Shown here in pieces: positions 1-8,005 of a DNA stretch of 64,000 bases. The position numbers were made by a program, and so were the translations under genes. How positions within the stretch are numbered: the stretch's first letter is position 1; every line of letters begins with the position of its first letter. Under the pieces are notes generated by a model. That model did not search any database. It was not told the origin of the DNA and saw only the letters and a program-made list of their open reading frames with translations. The DNA comes from Cyclobacteriaceae bacterium. GTDB lineage: Bacteria > Bacteroidota > Bacteroidia > Cytophagales > Cyclobacteriaceae. Location of the stretch: the NCBI GenBank assembly GCA_019638395.1, contig JAHBTX010000002.1:124001-188000 (forward strand), given 5' to 3'.

Positions 1-534
1 CACAAATGCAATTCCTGTGGACAGCGCTACAAGCGTATCCATGTTTGCTTTACCGTGTCTGGCTTGCTTCCAGGCATTCACGAAGAAGTTGCGACCAAAA
101 TAAAATACAACGGGCGCGGTCAACATCATAGAAATGTATGTTCCATAAGGCATGTCCATAAAAAACATTCCTATCACCACCACTGGTATTGAAAAGATAG
201 TAGACCAGATTGTGCGTTGCTTTACGGCTTCATAGTGTTTTCGCTGCGCTTCTTCCTGAACGGCCTGTGGGTCTTCCACGTTCACCACTAAGTCATAACC
301 GATCGAGCGAACTGCATTTTGAAGATCAGCGGGTTGAGAAACGGAACTATCATACTCTACCCAAGCAGATTGATTGGCGAAATTCACGCCCGCGTCTTTT
401 ACACCAGTAGTGGTTTTCAGAATGGACTCGACACTTACGGCACAGGCAGCACAGGTCATTTCCAGCACAGGAAATGTTTCGCGTTTAACTTTCGATGTTT
501 TGTTTTTAGTAATTGTTAGGGTATCCGGAGACAT
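1..534 (-). CDS. copA: Copper-translocating P-type ATPase, N-terminal part (runs off the left edge)
   Basis: Only the first 178 codons are in the window; the frame is open to base 1. I translated it from the ATG at 534-532. The N-terminus holds a heavy-metal-associated domain with the Cu(I)-binding motif MTCAACA (C28, C31). It is followed by a linker and the first membrane helices (a hydrophobic stretch near residues 107-125, then a second one). This order is typical of CopA-type P1B ATPases, which pump Cu(I) out of the cytoplasm. The phosphorylation and ATP-binding domains lie outside the window, so metal specificity rests on the CxxC motif and on the copper-related neighbours. The gene lies 86 nt downstream of the HMA-AraC regulator on the same strand and is probably co-transcribed with it or controlled by it. 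Confidence 0.88.
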   Translation of the reverse strand, partial: MSPDTLTITKNKTSKVKRETFPVLEMTCAACAVSVESILKTTTGVKDAGVNFANQSAWVEYDSSVSQPADLQNAVRSIGYDLVVNVEDPQAVQEEAQRKHYEAVKQRTIWSTIFSIPVVVIGMFFMDMPYGTYISMMLTAPVVFYFGRNFFVNAWKQARHGKANMDTLVALSTGIAFV

Positions 535-620
535 AAGGTTATGCGCTTGTTTTATAAATGCAAGTATACAGTGAAACTTATCTTTGGGATTTGCACTTTA
601 GCGGTTACTGTTTACATGAT

Positions 621-1208
621 TCACAATTCTGCAACAATCTTTTTGATTAGGTTCTTCTTCTCGTTTCGTAGAGACTTGAAATGAGAAGGCGTTAGACCTG
701 TCAGTTCTTTGAACTGCCGCGATAGATGATGAATGCTATTGAATCCCGTGATGTAGGCTATTTCTGTTAGAGTAAATTCGGTGTAAACCAATAGCTCCTT
801 AACCTTTTCAAGTCGTTTTGTTATGATGTATCGTTCCAGCGATAAACCTTCCGTTTCGGAAAATGCCTGACTGATAGCGTCATAGTTCATATGAAGCGTA
901 TCTGCCAGCAATCCTGAAAACCTGACCTGTGCGTCATATTGAATGTTCTGATTGAAAACATCATCTATTACTTTTTTGACTTGGCTGACAATTTTATGTT
1001 GTCGGTCAGTAATCAACTCGAATCCGGCATCTGCTAAAAACTTGGAAATCTTGTTCTTATCTTGTTTTGAAAGGTTCTTATCAAAAACAACACGCCCTAA
1101 ACTAATGCGCTGAACAACGTGCCCCAGATCCTCCAGGCCTTGTTTGATTACAGAAATACAACGGTCGCACACCATTCCTCTAATCAATAGTTGATTCGCC
1201 TTATCCAT
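621..1208 (-). CDS. AraC-family regulator with N-terminal heavy-metal (HMA-like) domain, copy 1
   Basis: This 195-residue protein begins with a beta-alpha HMA-like segment carrying MVCDRC (C14, C17). A middle region follows, and then a C-terminal AraC-type double helix-turn-helix (about residues 105-185, with the pattern TLTEIAYITGFNSIHHLSRQFKELTG). AraC proteins activate or repress nearby promoters. An HMA fold on the sensing side suggests direct Cu(I) or other soft-metal sensing, which is inference. It sits directly upstream of copA on the same strand. A paralogue with the same architecture lies at 1572-2147. The family is common in Bacteroidota and usually annotated only as AraC; I know of no detailed functional study. 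Confidence 0.87.
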   Translation of the reverse strand: MDKANQLLIRGMVCDRCISVIKQGLEDLGHVVQRISLGRVVFDKNLSKQDKNKISKFLADAGFELITDRQHKIVSQVKKVIDDVFNQNIQYDAQVRFSGLLADTLHMNYDAISQAFSETEGLSLERYIITKRLEKVKELLVYTEFTLTEIAYITGFNSIHHLSRQFKELTGLTPSHFKSLRNEKKNLIKKIVAEL

Positions 1209-1335
1209 AGTGTTATCATTCGTATAACAAAAGTCGGTTGCGTAGCAGCCAAGGGTGTTACACTATACCCGAAAAGAATTATAGAATTTCATACGGCAAT
1301 TCAAGCGTTTGGGAATCTTTTGTGTATTTATTTTT

Positions 1336-1564
1336 ATGAACACTATAGAAATGAAGAGATCGCTTAGGGTAGCCTTAAGTCCTCATTTGAAGAATCTTAG
1401 AGTAGCGAAGGCAAAAATGTCTGACCGGGAATTTGCCGGTTTGGTAGACTAGTTTCAGTCAAAAATTGTTGAGCAATCCCGAGGCATACTTAGCAGGTGT
1501 GGGCGATTCCCACCACCTAAAATTAACTATTGAGAGCATCATTGATGAGATTGCTGAAAGTTAA
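1336..1564 (+). pseudogene. Frameshifted small gene between the two HMA-AraC regulators
   Basis: This stretch fills most of the 363-nt gap between the two regulators and lies on the opposite strand. Frame 1 gives a 38-residue start from the ATG at 1336, ending in DREFAGLVD and a stop at 1450-1452. Frame 2 then continues, starting FSQKLLSNPEAYLAGVG near 1454 and ending in IIDEIAES with TAA at 1562-1564. A single-base shift near 1444-1453 would join them into one protein of about 76 residues. The phrase 'KLLSNPEAYLAGVG' loosely recalls leader-peptide-like small proteins, but I cannot assign a family. It could be a decayed gene or a sequencing error. The rest of the gap (1209-1335) holds only regulator upstream sequence. 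Confidence 0.45.
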
Positions 1565-1571
1565 GTGAGGT

Positions 1572-2147
1572 TTAATTGATATTGTCCAGAGGTTTGCGCT
1601 TCTGGTCAATGTCTCTTGACTTCTTTAATTCGGAGGGGGTAAAACCCGTCACTTTTTTAAACTGTGCTGATAGGTGAGCCACACTGCTATAACCCAGGCG
1701 GTCGGCTATTTCACTGAAGTTTAGTTCGGCATAGAATATCAGCTCCTTTACGCGTTCAATTTTTTGGCGAATGATGTATTGCTCTAATGTAATACCCTCC
1801 ACCGAAGAGAATAGATTGCTCAAGAGGTTGTAATCCACATTCAATTCTTCGGAAAGCATCGTTGACCAATTGAACTTTAGGTTCACCGATTCTGCCCGAT
1901 GGATTTTCTGAATTACAATATTCTTGATTGATTCAATCAATCTAGCCTTGCGATCATCTATTCGTTCAAATCCCAGCGTTACCAAAGAGGTATCTAAGCG
2001 ACTTAGTTGCGTATCATCGAGGTGACTTTCTTCGAGACTAACCTCACCCAACGACACTTTTTGTGGATGCAGCCCCTGCTTCTCCAACTCTTGTTGCACT
2101 ACTAAAATGCAACGGTTGCATACCATGTTTTTGATGTAGAGGGTCAT
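1572..2147 (-). CDS. AraC-family regulator with N-terminal heavy-metal (HMA-like) domain, copy 2
   Basis: This 191-residue paralogue of the 621-1208 protein has the same plan: an N-terminal HMA-like segment with MVCNRC (C10, C13), a middle linker, and a C-terminal AraC helix-turn-helix pair (FSEIADRLGYSSVAHLSAQF, then KKVTGFTPSE). The two copies agree through most of their length, so they probably arose by duplication. Its start codon lies 3 nt after the stop of the tyrosinase gene on the same strand, so the two form a tight operon. A metal-sensing role is inferred from the CxxC motif and the copper-enzyme partner. Whether it controls its own operon or copA is unknown. Confidence 0.87.
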   Translation of the reverse strand: MTLYIKNMVCNRCILVVQQELEKQGLHPQKVSLGEVSLEESHLDDTQLSRLDTSLVTLGFERIDDRKARLIESIKNIVIQKIHRAESVNLKFNWSTMLSEELNVDYNLLSNLFSSVEGITLEQYIIRQKIERVKELIFYAELNFSEIADRLGYSSVAHLSAQFKKVTGFTPSELKKSRDIDQKRKPLDNIN

Positions 2148-2150
2148 GGA

Positions 2151-3143
2151 TTAATCTGCCCAGAATGGACTAATGGGTTGCCATGAAAAATCAGTAATGT
2201 CAAAGGATTTCATACTCTTTTCGTAAACCACTCCTAGTTTGGTATTGTCCAGGGTTTCTTCTACCGTCAATTTAAATGGAGCAAGTACATCCTTAAGATT
2301 ATGACCCTTCGGGCCACCGCTGACTGGCACATAGTGTGGAGTGGCTTCCGGATTGTTTATTTTTTGGATTTCCTGCCAATCGGCCCATACTTTATCCACG
2401 TAGCAGTGGTGCAAGAAAAATACGGGGTCGTTCGGTGATGTCATAGGCATCATAGAACCGCCCACCCAGAGATGAACGCGGTTGTGAAGTTGTGAGCCAT
2501 CGGTTTTAACCCGATAGTCACCGCGTTTAGTAATCCATCCCTCCAATCTGTTTCTGAATCCGATGGTGAAAGGACTATTGTTAGAATTGGGGACATCGTA
2601 GAATGCTTCAGTCATGGCCAAGCGAAGATCGTCTTCATTTGGCAGTGTGTCGATGGAAATATTTCCTGCTTTAAATCTTCCTAAGCTACGCCTGAGTTCA
2701 GGACCCGCATCATCCATTACAATGTTCCAGTTACCCATCGTAAACGCAAATGCTCCTGATTCAACAATATTTGAGTTTGTTTCGTTTCCATCTCCCCCCA
2801 TAAAATTCTTATCCCAAATAGGGGCAGATTTTGGATCAGGAAGTTTTGAGTCAGCCACCCAGTCCCAGTAAGGTATTGTAACGGACTTGTCAATTTGTTG
2901 AAGATCGTTTTCCACAGCTTTCAAAAAAGCCCGATGCCAAGGCAAGAAAGCTGGCCCGCGATGGGCACCATTTCTGTAGTTAGGATCGTTGGGCTCATTA
3001 GGGAACACCGTTGGTATCATGACGTGATGATGCCAATGCACATACTGGTCATACTTGCCCTGTTTCTTTAGCTCAATCAAAGCGTTAACAAATGTCTTTT
3101 TCTCCGCATCGGATAAAGCCGCTATACTTTTTCTAATATTCAT
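2151..3143 (-). CDS. Tyrosinase (type 3 dicopper monooxygenase)
   Basis: The 330-residue protein carries both copper sites of the tyrosinase family. CuA ligands lie in VHWHHHV (about H38-H40) and in HRGPAFLPWH (H61, H70). CuB ligands lie in HNRVH (H220, H224) and DPVFFLHH (H246 region). Tyrosinases hydroxylate monophenols and oxidise o-diphenols to quinones, leading to melanin-like pigments. No signal peptide and no C-terminal caddie domain are visible, so this is a short cytoplasmic form or one exported by another route. It leads an operon with the second HMA-AraC regulator. Only 32 nt separate its start from the integrase stop codon, and a TATTTTTG box lies in that gap. Confidence 0.93.
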   Translation of the reverse strand: MNIRKSIAALSDAEKKTFVNALIELKKQGKYDQYVHWHHHVMIPTVFPNEPNDPNYRNGAHRGPAFLPWHRAFLKAVENDLQQIDKSVTIPYWDWVADSKLPDPKSAPIWDKNFMGGDGNETNSNIVESGAFAFTMGNWNIVMDDAGPELRRSLGRFKAGNISIDTLPNEDDLRLAMTEAFYDVPNSNNSPFTIGFRNRLEGWITKRGDYRVKTDGSQLHNRVHLWVGGSMMPMTSPNDPVFFLHHCYVDKVWADWQEIQKINNPEATPHYVPVSGGPKGHNLKDVLAPFKLTVEETLDNTKLGVVYEKSMKSFDITDFSWQPISPFWAD

Positions 3144-3163
3144 GGTTGTAATGTAATCTTAGT

Positions 3164-3171
3164 CAAAAATA
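3164..3171 (-). promoter_or_regulatory. Candidate -7 promoter box for the tyrosinase operon
   Basis: Read on the minus strand this is TATTTTTG, an exact match to the Bacteroidota -7 consensus TAnnTTTG. It lies 20 nt upstream of the tyrosinase ATG (3143). No TTTG -33 element is seen at 19 nt, so support is from the -7 box and position only. Confidence 0.45.
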
Positions 3172-3175
3172 CAAA

Positions 3176-4435
3176 CTATAATTGAGTTGAGATTTGCGTG
3201 ATTGATTTGGACTCGTTTGTCATCTTAGATCTAAGGAGTTCCATATCCTTACTGATTTTCTTCTGCACAATCTTTCCGTAAATCTGAGTGGTGCGAATGT
3301 CTGTATGCCCCAGGAGTTCCATAGTCGTTTCCATCGGTACATCGTTAGTAAGGCACACTGTTGTTGCAAATGTGTGGCGGGCTGTATGCGTAGTTAGCTT
3401 CTTCTTAATACTACATAAGTCAGCTACCTCTTTGAGATAACCATTATAGCGTTGATTACTGTTAAGAGGCAGCAATTTGCCATGCGTTTTACAGTAAGGA
3501 TGGTTTTTATACTTCTCTACGATTTTCAACGGTATCGGTAGCAGCGGGATATTTTCCACAGTATCTGTTTTTTGTCGATCCCGAATGATCCACTTTCGCC
3601 CGTCTATCCCTATTGCCACATGCTCTGGCCCTAGGGCTTCAGCATCAGAATAGGCATAGCCAGTATAACAACTAAAGATGTAGCAGTCTCGCACCTCTTC
3701 AAGCCGCGCAACAGGCATCGGTTTCTCATACATTCGGTGCAACTCTTCATCGTCTAAAAATTCACGCTTTGTACGTTTATATGTACACTTGAAGTCAGCA
3801 AATTTATTAGAGGGTACATACTCCAATGTAACGGCATATTTCATTACCTGCTTGAGGTCTTTAGCGTACTTCATTGCTGTGTTGTGTCCAATCTTTTCAA
3901 TCGTTCTCAGATATTGCTGAAACTCGGTGATGAAATTCAATTTGGCTTCGTCAATCAAGATATCAGCTTTCTTCATTTTGTGCTTGAGGAAGGCGATACA
4001 TTTGCCTCTGTTCACTTTAAACCGATCATAGCGCCTTTGCTTGATGTCACCTGCTTCAACTTTATCCTTTAAATGAGTTAGGTATTGCTCGAAAATTTCC
4101 AATAGTGTTTTTCGTTCTGGCTTAATCCCTTTGTAGCTGTTTTTTACGTCTTCAGACGTGACATATTCTTGAGTCGTTGCTAAGATGTGGTAATGCTTGG
4201 TGATTTCGGCCTCGACCAATACCAGATGTTTGTTTATTGCTTTCGCATCTGGACAAATATTTGAAACACAATTATTAACGGTATCCCAATGCGAGGGTGT
4301 TACTTGCTTCAATGCAGACACTTCTGTGCGTCTACCGTCAATGGTAATCCGTGCCCAGATAGGTACAAGGCCATGGCTGTTTACTTTTCTTTTGTTCAAC
4401 CAAAAGTTGACGCTGAATTTTTGACTGAGGTTCAT
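3176..4435 (-). CDS. Tyrosine recombinase / integrase of the Bacteroidota mobile-element type
   Basis: This 419-residue site-specific recombinase has an N-terminal arm-binding region, a SAM-like core-binding domain (about 110-215) and a C-terminal catalytic domain. Visible catalytic residues are K289 (RQKT), H350 and R353 (HTARH), H377 (LLGHTDI) and the nucleophile Y386 (QIYGK). The usual first arginine of the TGLR motif is alanine here (TGYAYSD, A261); loss of that arginine is known in some Bacteroidota integrases such as IntDOT. It lies 222 nt from the 3' end of a tRNA-Lys gene, a classic integration target, with repeated words in between. It therefore probably catalyses integration and excision of the copper island to its left. 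Confidence 0.93.
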   Translation of the reverse strand: MNLSQKFSVNFWLNKRKVNSHGLVPIWARITIDGRRTEVSALKQVTPSHWDTVNNCVSNICPDAKAINKHLVLVEAEITKHYHILATTQEYVTSEDVKNSYKGIKPERKTLLEIFEQYLTHLKDKVEAGDIKQRRYDRFKVNRGKCIAFLKHKMKKADILIDEAKLNFITEFQQYLRTIEKIGHNTAMKYAKDLKQVMKYAVTLEYVPSNKFADFKCTYKRTKREFLDDEELHRMYEKPMPVARLEEVRDCYIFSCYTGYAYSDAEALGPEHVAIGIDGRKWIIRDRQKTDTVENIPLLPIPLKIVEKYKNHPYCKTHGKLLPLNSNQRYNGYLKEVADLCSIKKKLTTHTARHTFATTVCLTNDVPMETTMELLGHTDIRTTQIYGKIVQKKISKDMELLRSKMTNESKSITQISTQL

Positions 4436-4511
4436 AGTGTTTTACAGTTATGGTTTACCTCGTCCTTTGAGGATGCGGGCAGAATGAAACTGAAAACCTT
4501 ACGTAAGTTCT

Positions 4512-4556
4512 GGTGACCAATGTACGTCACGACCATTGGTCACCGGATTGGTCACC
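4512..4556. repeat. Three ATTGGTCACC iterons between integrase and tRNA-Lys
   Basis: GGTGACCAATG (4512-4522) and CATTGGTCACC (4534-4544) form a perfect 11-bp inverted repeat around an 11-nt spacer. A third copy, GATTGGTCACC, follows at 4546-4556. The two direct copies are 12 nt apart. Lying just upstream of the integrase start and beside its tRNA target, they could be integrase or excisionase arm sites, or an autoregulatory operator. Confidence 0.6.
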
Positions 4557-4657
4557 TAAAGGATGGTTTTGTTTGTTGTTTTTTGGATTCCCTACCTTCG
4601 AAATCAGGCTAAAAAATAGGGCATGAAATGAAAAAGGGACCAATGAATGGCCCCTAG

Positions 4658-4730
4658 TGATCCCGCTGGGACTCGAACCCAGGACCCATACATTAAAAGT
4701 GTATTGCTCTACCGACTGAGCTACGAGATC
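4658..4730 (-). tRNA. tRNA-Lys (anticodon TTT)
   Basis: Read on the minus strand, a 7-bp acceptor stem pairs GATCTCG with CGGGATC (one T-G pair). The D arm holds GCTCAGTCGGTAGAGC and the anticodon loop CTTTTAA has anticodon TTT. The T arm is GGGTTCGAGTCCC and the discriminator base is A. No CCA is encoded. The 3' end points toward the integrase, as expected for a tRNA used as an attachment site. Confidence 0.97.
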
Positions 4731-4795
4731 TTACCTTCCGTTTTTTGCCTATTTTTGAGGCGTTTCCGTAATTGAGGGCACAAAGGTAACAGGAT

Positions 4796-5533
4796 ATGAA
4801 AAATATACAAACCGGCTTTTTAAAAATTCTTGGTATTGGATTGTTGCTATTTGCACCGGTTTGTAGCTACTCCCAAACACCAGCAAGCCTCTTGCAAAAG
4901 GCTGATTCTCTGTATGCAAAAAAACAATTCACACAATCGTTCGAAGTGTATAATCGTATTCATAAAGCCGGCCAATACTCCCCAGCCATGTTTTTGAGAA
5001 TGGCCTTCATTCAGGAGGGGTTAAACAAACCAGGCCTGGCCCTCTACTACCTCAACTTATATTATCTGGCCAGTGGCGATACACACGCACTTATTAAAAT
5101 GGACGAACTGGCCGCAAAAAACGGTTTATCAGGTTATGAACACACACAACTTACGCAAGCCCGCGAGCTCTTGAACCAATATCGTTTACATATTGCCGGT
5201 GCAATTACCTCAGTAATTCTTTTATTGATGGCGATTGGCGTATTTCAAACGAGAAAAGGCACCAAGCCCGTTGTAGCTCCTGTATTAACGTTAGTTGGAT
5301 TGGTATTTCTTGGTTTGTTTGTAAACTTTACTCAACCTGACCGAACGGCTATTATAACCGGTGCTAACACAATAGTTATGAACGGACCATCTGCTGGTGC
5401 TTCGGCTATTGGGTTGCTAAAAGAAGGCAACAAGGTTCGTATCAAAGATAAAGAAGATGTGTGGCTAAAAGTATATTGGGCCGATCGCTATGTATATGTG
5501 CGTCAATCGCAAGTACAGGAAATAATACTTTAG
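4796..5533 (+). CDS. Exported TPR/SH3-domain membrane protein
   Basis: The 245-residue protein starts with a signal peptide ending near SYSQ. It continues with tetratricopeptide-like helices (about 30-125) and two closely spaced membrane helices (about 133-152 and 160-180). It ends in a bacterial SH3-like beta domain (about 185-245, with AIGLLKEGNKVRIKDKEDVW). This layout resembles BatE-type proteins of Bacteroidota, but no other bat genes are nearby, so I do not use that name. The role is probably in the envelope. It lies divergent from tRNA-Lys and is the first gene right of the putative island. Confidence 0.75.
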   Translation: MKNIQTGFLKILGIGLLLFAPVCSYSQTPASLLQKADSLYAKKQFTQSFEVYNRIHKAGQYSPAMFLRMAFIQEGLNKPGLALYYLNLYYLASGDTHALIKMDELAAKNGLSGYEHTQLTQARELLNQYRLHIAGAITSVILLLMAIGVFQTRKGTKPVVAPVLTLVGLVFLGLFVNFTQPDRTAIITGANTIVMNGPSAGASAIGLLKEGNKVRIKDKEDVWLKVYWADRYVYVRQSQVQEIIL

Positions 5534-5660
5534 TTTAACCGAACTATGCTACACCTAAAATGCTTTCTGCTACATTTTGATTAGCCAAGCCAGCACTTAG
5601 ATTAGAAATCAAGAACAAGTTAAGCCTACCAGGCGTACCTTGTACTAAAACTTTATTGTT

Positions 5661-6734
5661 ATGACTGCTCGTATTGTTCTATTGGCCGTACTGATGTGGG
5701 GTTGCAATGAGAACAAAAACCTGGTAACCCCACAGGTTAAACCACTCATGGAAGCAGTTTATGCTTCCGGCTTTGTAGTTTCCGACCAGGAATACCAGGT
5801 ATTTTCGCAAGCAGACGGAACAATAGACGAAATTCTGGTGCCCGAAGGAGAAGCTATAAAAAAAGGTAATACCATTTTAAAGATTAAGAGTATCGCGGCC
5901 TCAGCCCGGTATGAACAAACACGCCAAACTTACCAACAGGCTTTACAAACCAAAAATCCGGTACTTGCCGAACTAACAGCCATTACACAAAGTGCACGCG
6001 CCAAAATGCAACTTGATTCTTTAAACTTTGTTCGATTTACTAATTTATTAAAAGCCAACGCCACAACACGTGTAGAGCATGATCGGGCCGAATTGCAATA
6101 CAAAAATTCGCGTAACGATTTTGAGGCTGCTAAAAGTAAGCTTACCAAAGCTAAAACCGATTTGGAAACAGCCATCAAAAATGCTTACAACCAATTGCAG
6201 ATTGCCGAAGAAGAATCAAGTAACCACAGCGTGCGCAGCGATAGAGATGGTGTTGTATTAAAAATTATGAAAGAACAAGGCGAACTGGTGCGCAGAAGCG
6301 AAGCCGTGGCCATTGTGGGCAAGCCAGCTAATTTTTACCTGAAACTTACGGTGGACGAGTTGGACGTGCAACGTGTAAAAACCGGACAACCGGCCCTGAT
6401 AAAAATTGATGCGTTATCCGGAAAGATTTTAAACGGTAAGGTAACAAAAGTGTATCCGCTGGTAGATACACGCCAACAGTCGCTTCGGGTAGATGTTGCG
6501 TTTAACGATACCACGAACCAACTTATTTCAGGCATGGCGGTCGAGGTAAACATTGTTATTCAGCAAAAAGAAAATGCATTAGTGATACCGAAGCAATTAC
6601 TGCAACCGGGCGATTCGCTTTGGGTGATGGAGCATAACAAAAAACAAAAAGTAAAAATTGTGCGGGGTATCGAAACCCTCGATGAAGTAGAAATCATTTC
6701 AGGTATTACACGCCAAAGCACACTACTAAACTAA
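5661..6734 (+). CDS. Efflux adaptor, HlyD/MacA-like membrane fusion lipoprotein
   Basis: This 357-residue protein has an N-terminal lipobox (LMWGC, C15) and a lipoyl-like half near residues 48-75 (the pattern GTIDEILVPEGE). A long helical hairpin (about 80-175), the second lipoyl half and a beta-barrel domain follow. That is the standard order of periplasmic adaptor proteins, which link an inner-membrane transporter to an outer-membrane channel. The next gene starts 2 nt after its stop and encodes a FtsX/MacB-type permease, and an ATPase follows, so the three form one ABC efflux complex. No outer-membrane channel gene is adjacent. The substrate is unknown. Confidence 0.88.
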   Translation: MTARIVLLAVLMWGCNENKNLVTPQVKPLMEAVYASGFVVSDQEYQVFSQADGTIDEILVPEGEAIKKGNTILKIKSIAASARYEQTRQTYQQALQTKNPVLAELTAITQSARAKMQLDSLNFVRFTNLLKANATTRVEHDRAELQYKNSRNDFEAAKSKLTKAKTDLETAIKNAYNQLQIAEEESSNHSVRSDRDGVVLKIMKEQGELVRRSEAVAIVGKPANFYLKLTVDELDVQRVKTGQPALIKIDALSGKILNGKVTKVYPLVDTRQQSLRVDVAFNDTTNQLISGMAVEVNIVIQQKENALVIPKQLLQPGDSLWVMEHNKKQKVKIVRGIETLDEVEIISGITRQSTLLN

Positions 6735-6736
6735 TT

Positions 6737-8005
6737 ATGGGTGCCGGGTTTTCATCGTTAACGCTCACGCTCAACATTGCACGTGTGCATTTGTTTAGCA
6801 AACCCAGGCAAACCATTATTGCTATGCTGGGGGTTACGTTTGGTATTGGAATGTTCATAGCGCTGGTAGGGTTAATGACGGGACTAAACGATTTCACGGA
6901 AGAAATAACCATGACTTCCTCGCCCGATATTCATATTTACCACGACATAACCGAAGCCCGGCCTACTATTCTGGAAGTTGTAAATCCCACAGGCTTTAAT
7001 GTAGTGCATCATCAAAAACCAAAAAACGAAACAGCTAAGCTGCGTAGTGCTGCCCGTATGGTTGAAGTATTACGACAGGATACACGCATACTAGGTGTAG
7101 CCCCTATGATAACCTCGCAGGTATTTTTTAACTATGGCCCGGCACAACTCAATGGACAAATTCAAGGCGTGGAAATTCTGGAAGAGGATAAACTATTTGA
7201 CCTGAAATCGAAAATGAAAGATGGGCGGTTGGAAGATTTGTTAGCTTTTCACGAAGGGGTAATTATGGGCAGTGGGCTTGCCCGAAAACTAAATGTAAAA
7301 AAGGGCGATCGTGTGGTAATTACTACTCCGCAAGGTTTTACACGCACACTTAAAGTGGTAGGAATTTTTCAAATTGGAATAGGCGCTGTGGATAACATCC
7401 GAAGTTATGCCAACATGAGTATGGTACAAACTATTTTGCAACAAGATAAATCCTTTATTACCGACATTAACATTAAACTGAAAGACCGGCATCAGGCAAA
7501 AGCCATAGCCGCTGAATTACAAACTAACTTTATCTACAAAGCAGAAGATTGGGAAACGGCTAATGCTACTTTTTTAACCGGTGTTACCATTCGCAACATT
7601 ATTACCTATGCCGTTAGCTTCACATTATTAATTGTGGCAGGGTTTGGTATTTATAATATCCTGAACATGACCATCTATAACAAAATGAAAGACATTGCTA
7701 TCTTAAAAGCAATGGGTTTTGCCGGCAGCGATGTGCGCAGCATTTTTATGATTCAATCGCTGGTTATTGGATTGCTGGGTGGATTGCTCGGCTTGTTAGT
7801 AGGGTTTACTTTGTCATCATTAATTGCACAAGCCCCTTTTGATGGTGGCGATGTGATAAGTCTGGATCATTTTCCGGTAAACTTTAAGCTGAAGTATTAT
7901 ATAACAGGAATTGTATTTGGTGTTACTACCACGGCAATTGCCGGTTATATGCCCTCGCGCAAAGCAGCCAAAGTTGATCCCATTGAAATTTTACGCGGCC
8001 AATGA
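6737..8005 (+). CDS. ABC transporter permease, MacB/FtsX family
   Basis: The 422-residue protein has an N-terminal membrane helix (about 30-52), a large periplasmic domain (about 55-285) and three C-terminal helices in the FtsX fold (about 290-312, 340-368 and 388-405). The C-terminus ends in the typical [16 protein letters not shown]-like pattern (here SRKAAKVDPIEILRG). It is the membrane half of a MacB-type mechanotransmission ABC system working with the upstream adaptor. Its stop overlaps the start of the ATPase gene by 4 nt (ATGA), a sign of translational coupling. Confidence 0.9.
   Translation: MGAGFSSLTLTLNIARVHLFSKPRQTIIAMLGVTFGIGMFIALVGLMTGLNDFTEEITMTSSPDIHIYHDITEARPTILEVVNPTGFNVVHHQKPKNETAKLRSAARMVEVLRQDTRILGVAPMITSQVFFNYGPAQLNGQIQGVEILEEDKLFDLKSKMKDGRLEDLLAFHEGVIMGSGLARKLNVKKGDRVVITTPQGFTRTLKVVGIFQIGIGAVDNIRSYANMSMVQTILQQDKSFITDINIKLKDRHQAKAIAAELQTNFIYKAEDWETANATFLTGVTIRNIITYAVSFTLLIVAGFGIYNILNMTIYNKMKDIAILKAMGFAGSDVRSIFMIQSLVIGLLGGLLGLLVGFTLSSLIAQAPFDGGDVISLDHFPVNFKLKYYITGIVFGVTTTAIAGYMPSRKAAKVDPIEILRGQ

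Noticed and set aside
3579-3600. Possible copy of the tRNA-Lys 3' end inside the integrase gene
   Set aside because: Only a 7-base match to the tRNA end is present, which is expected by chance.
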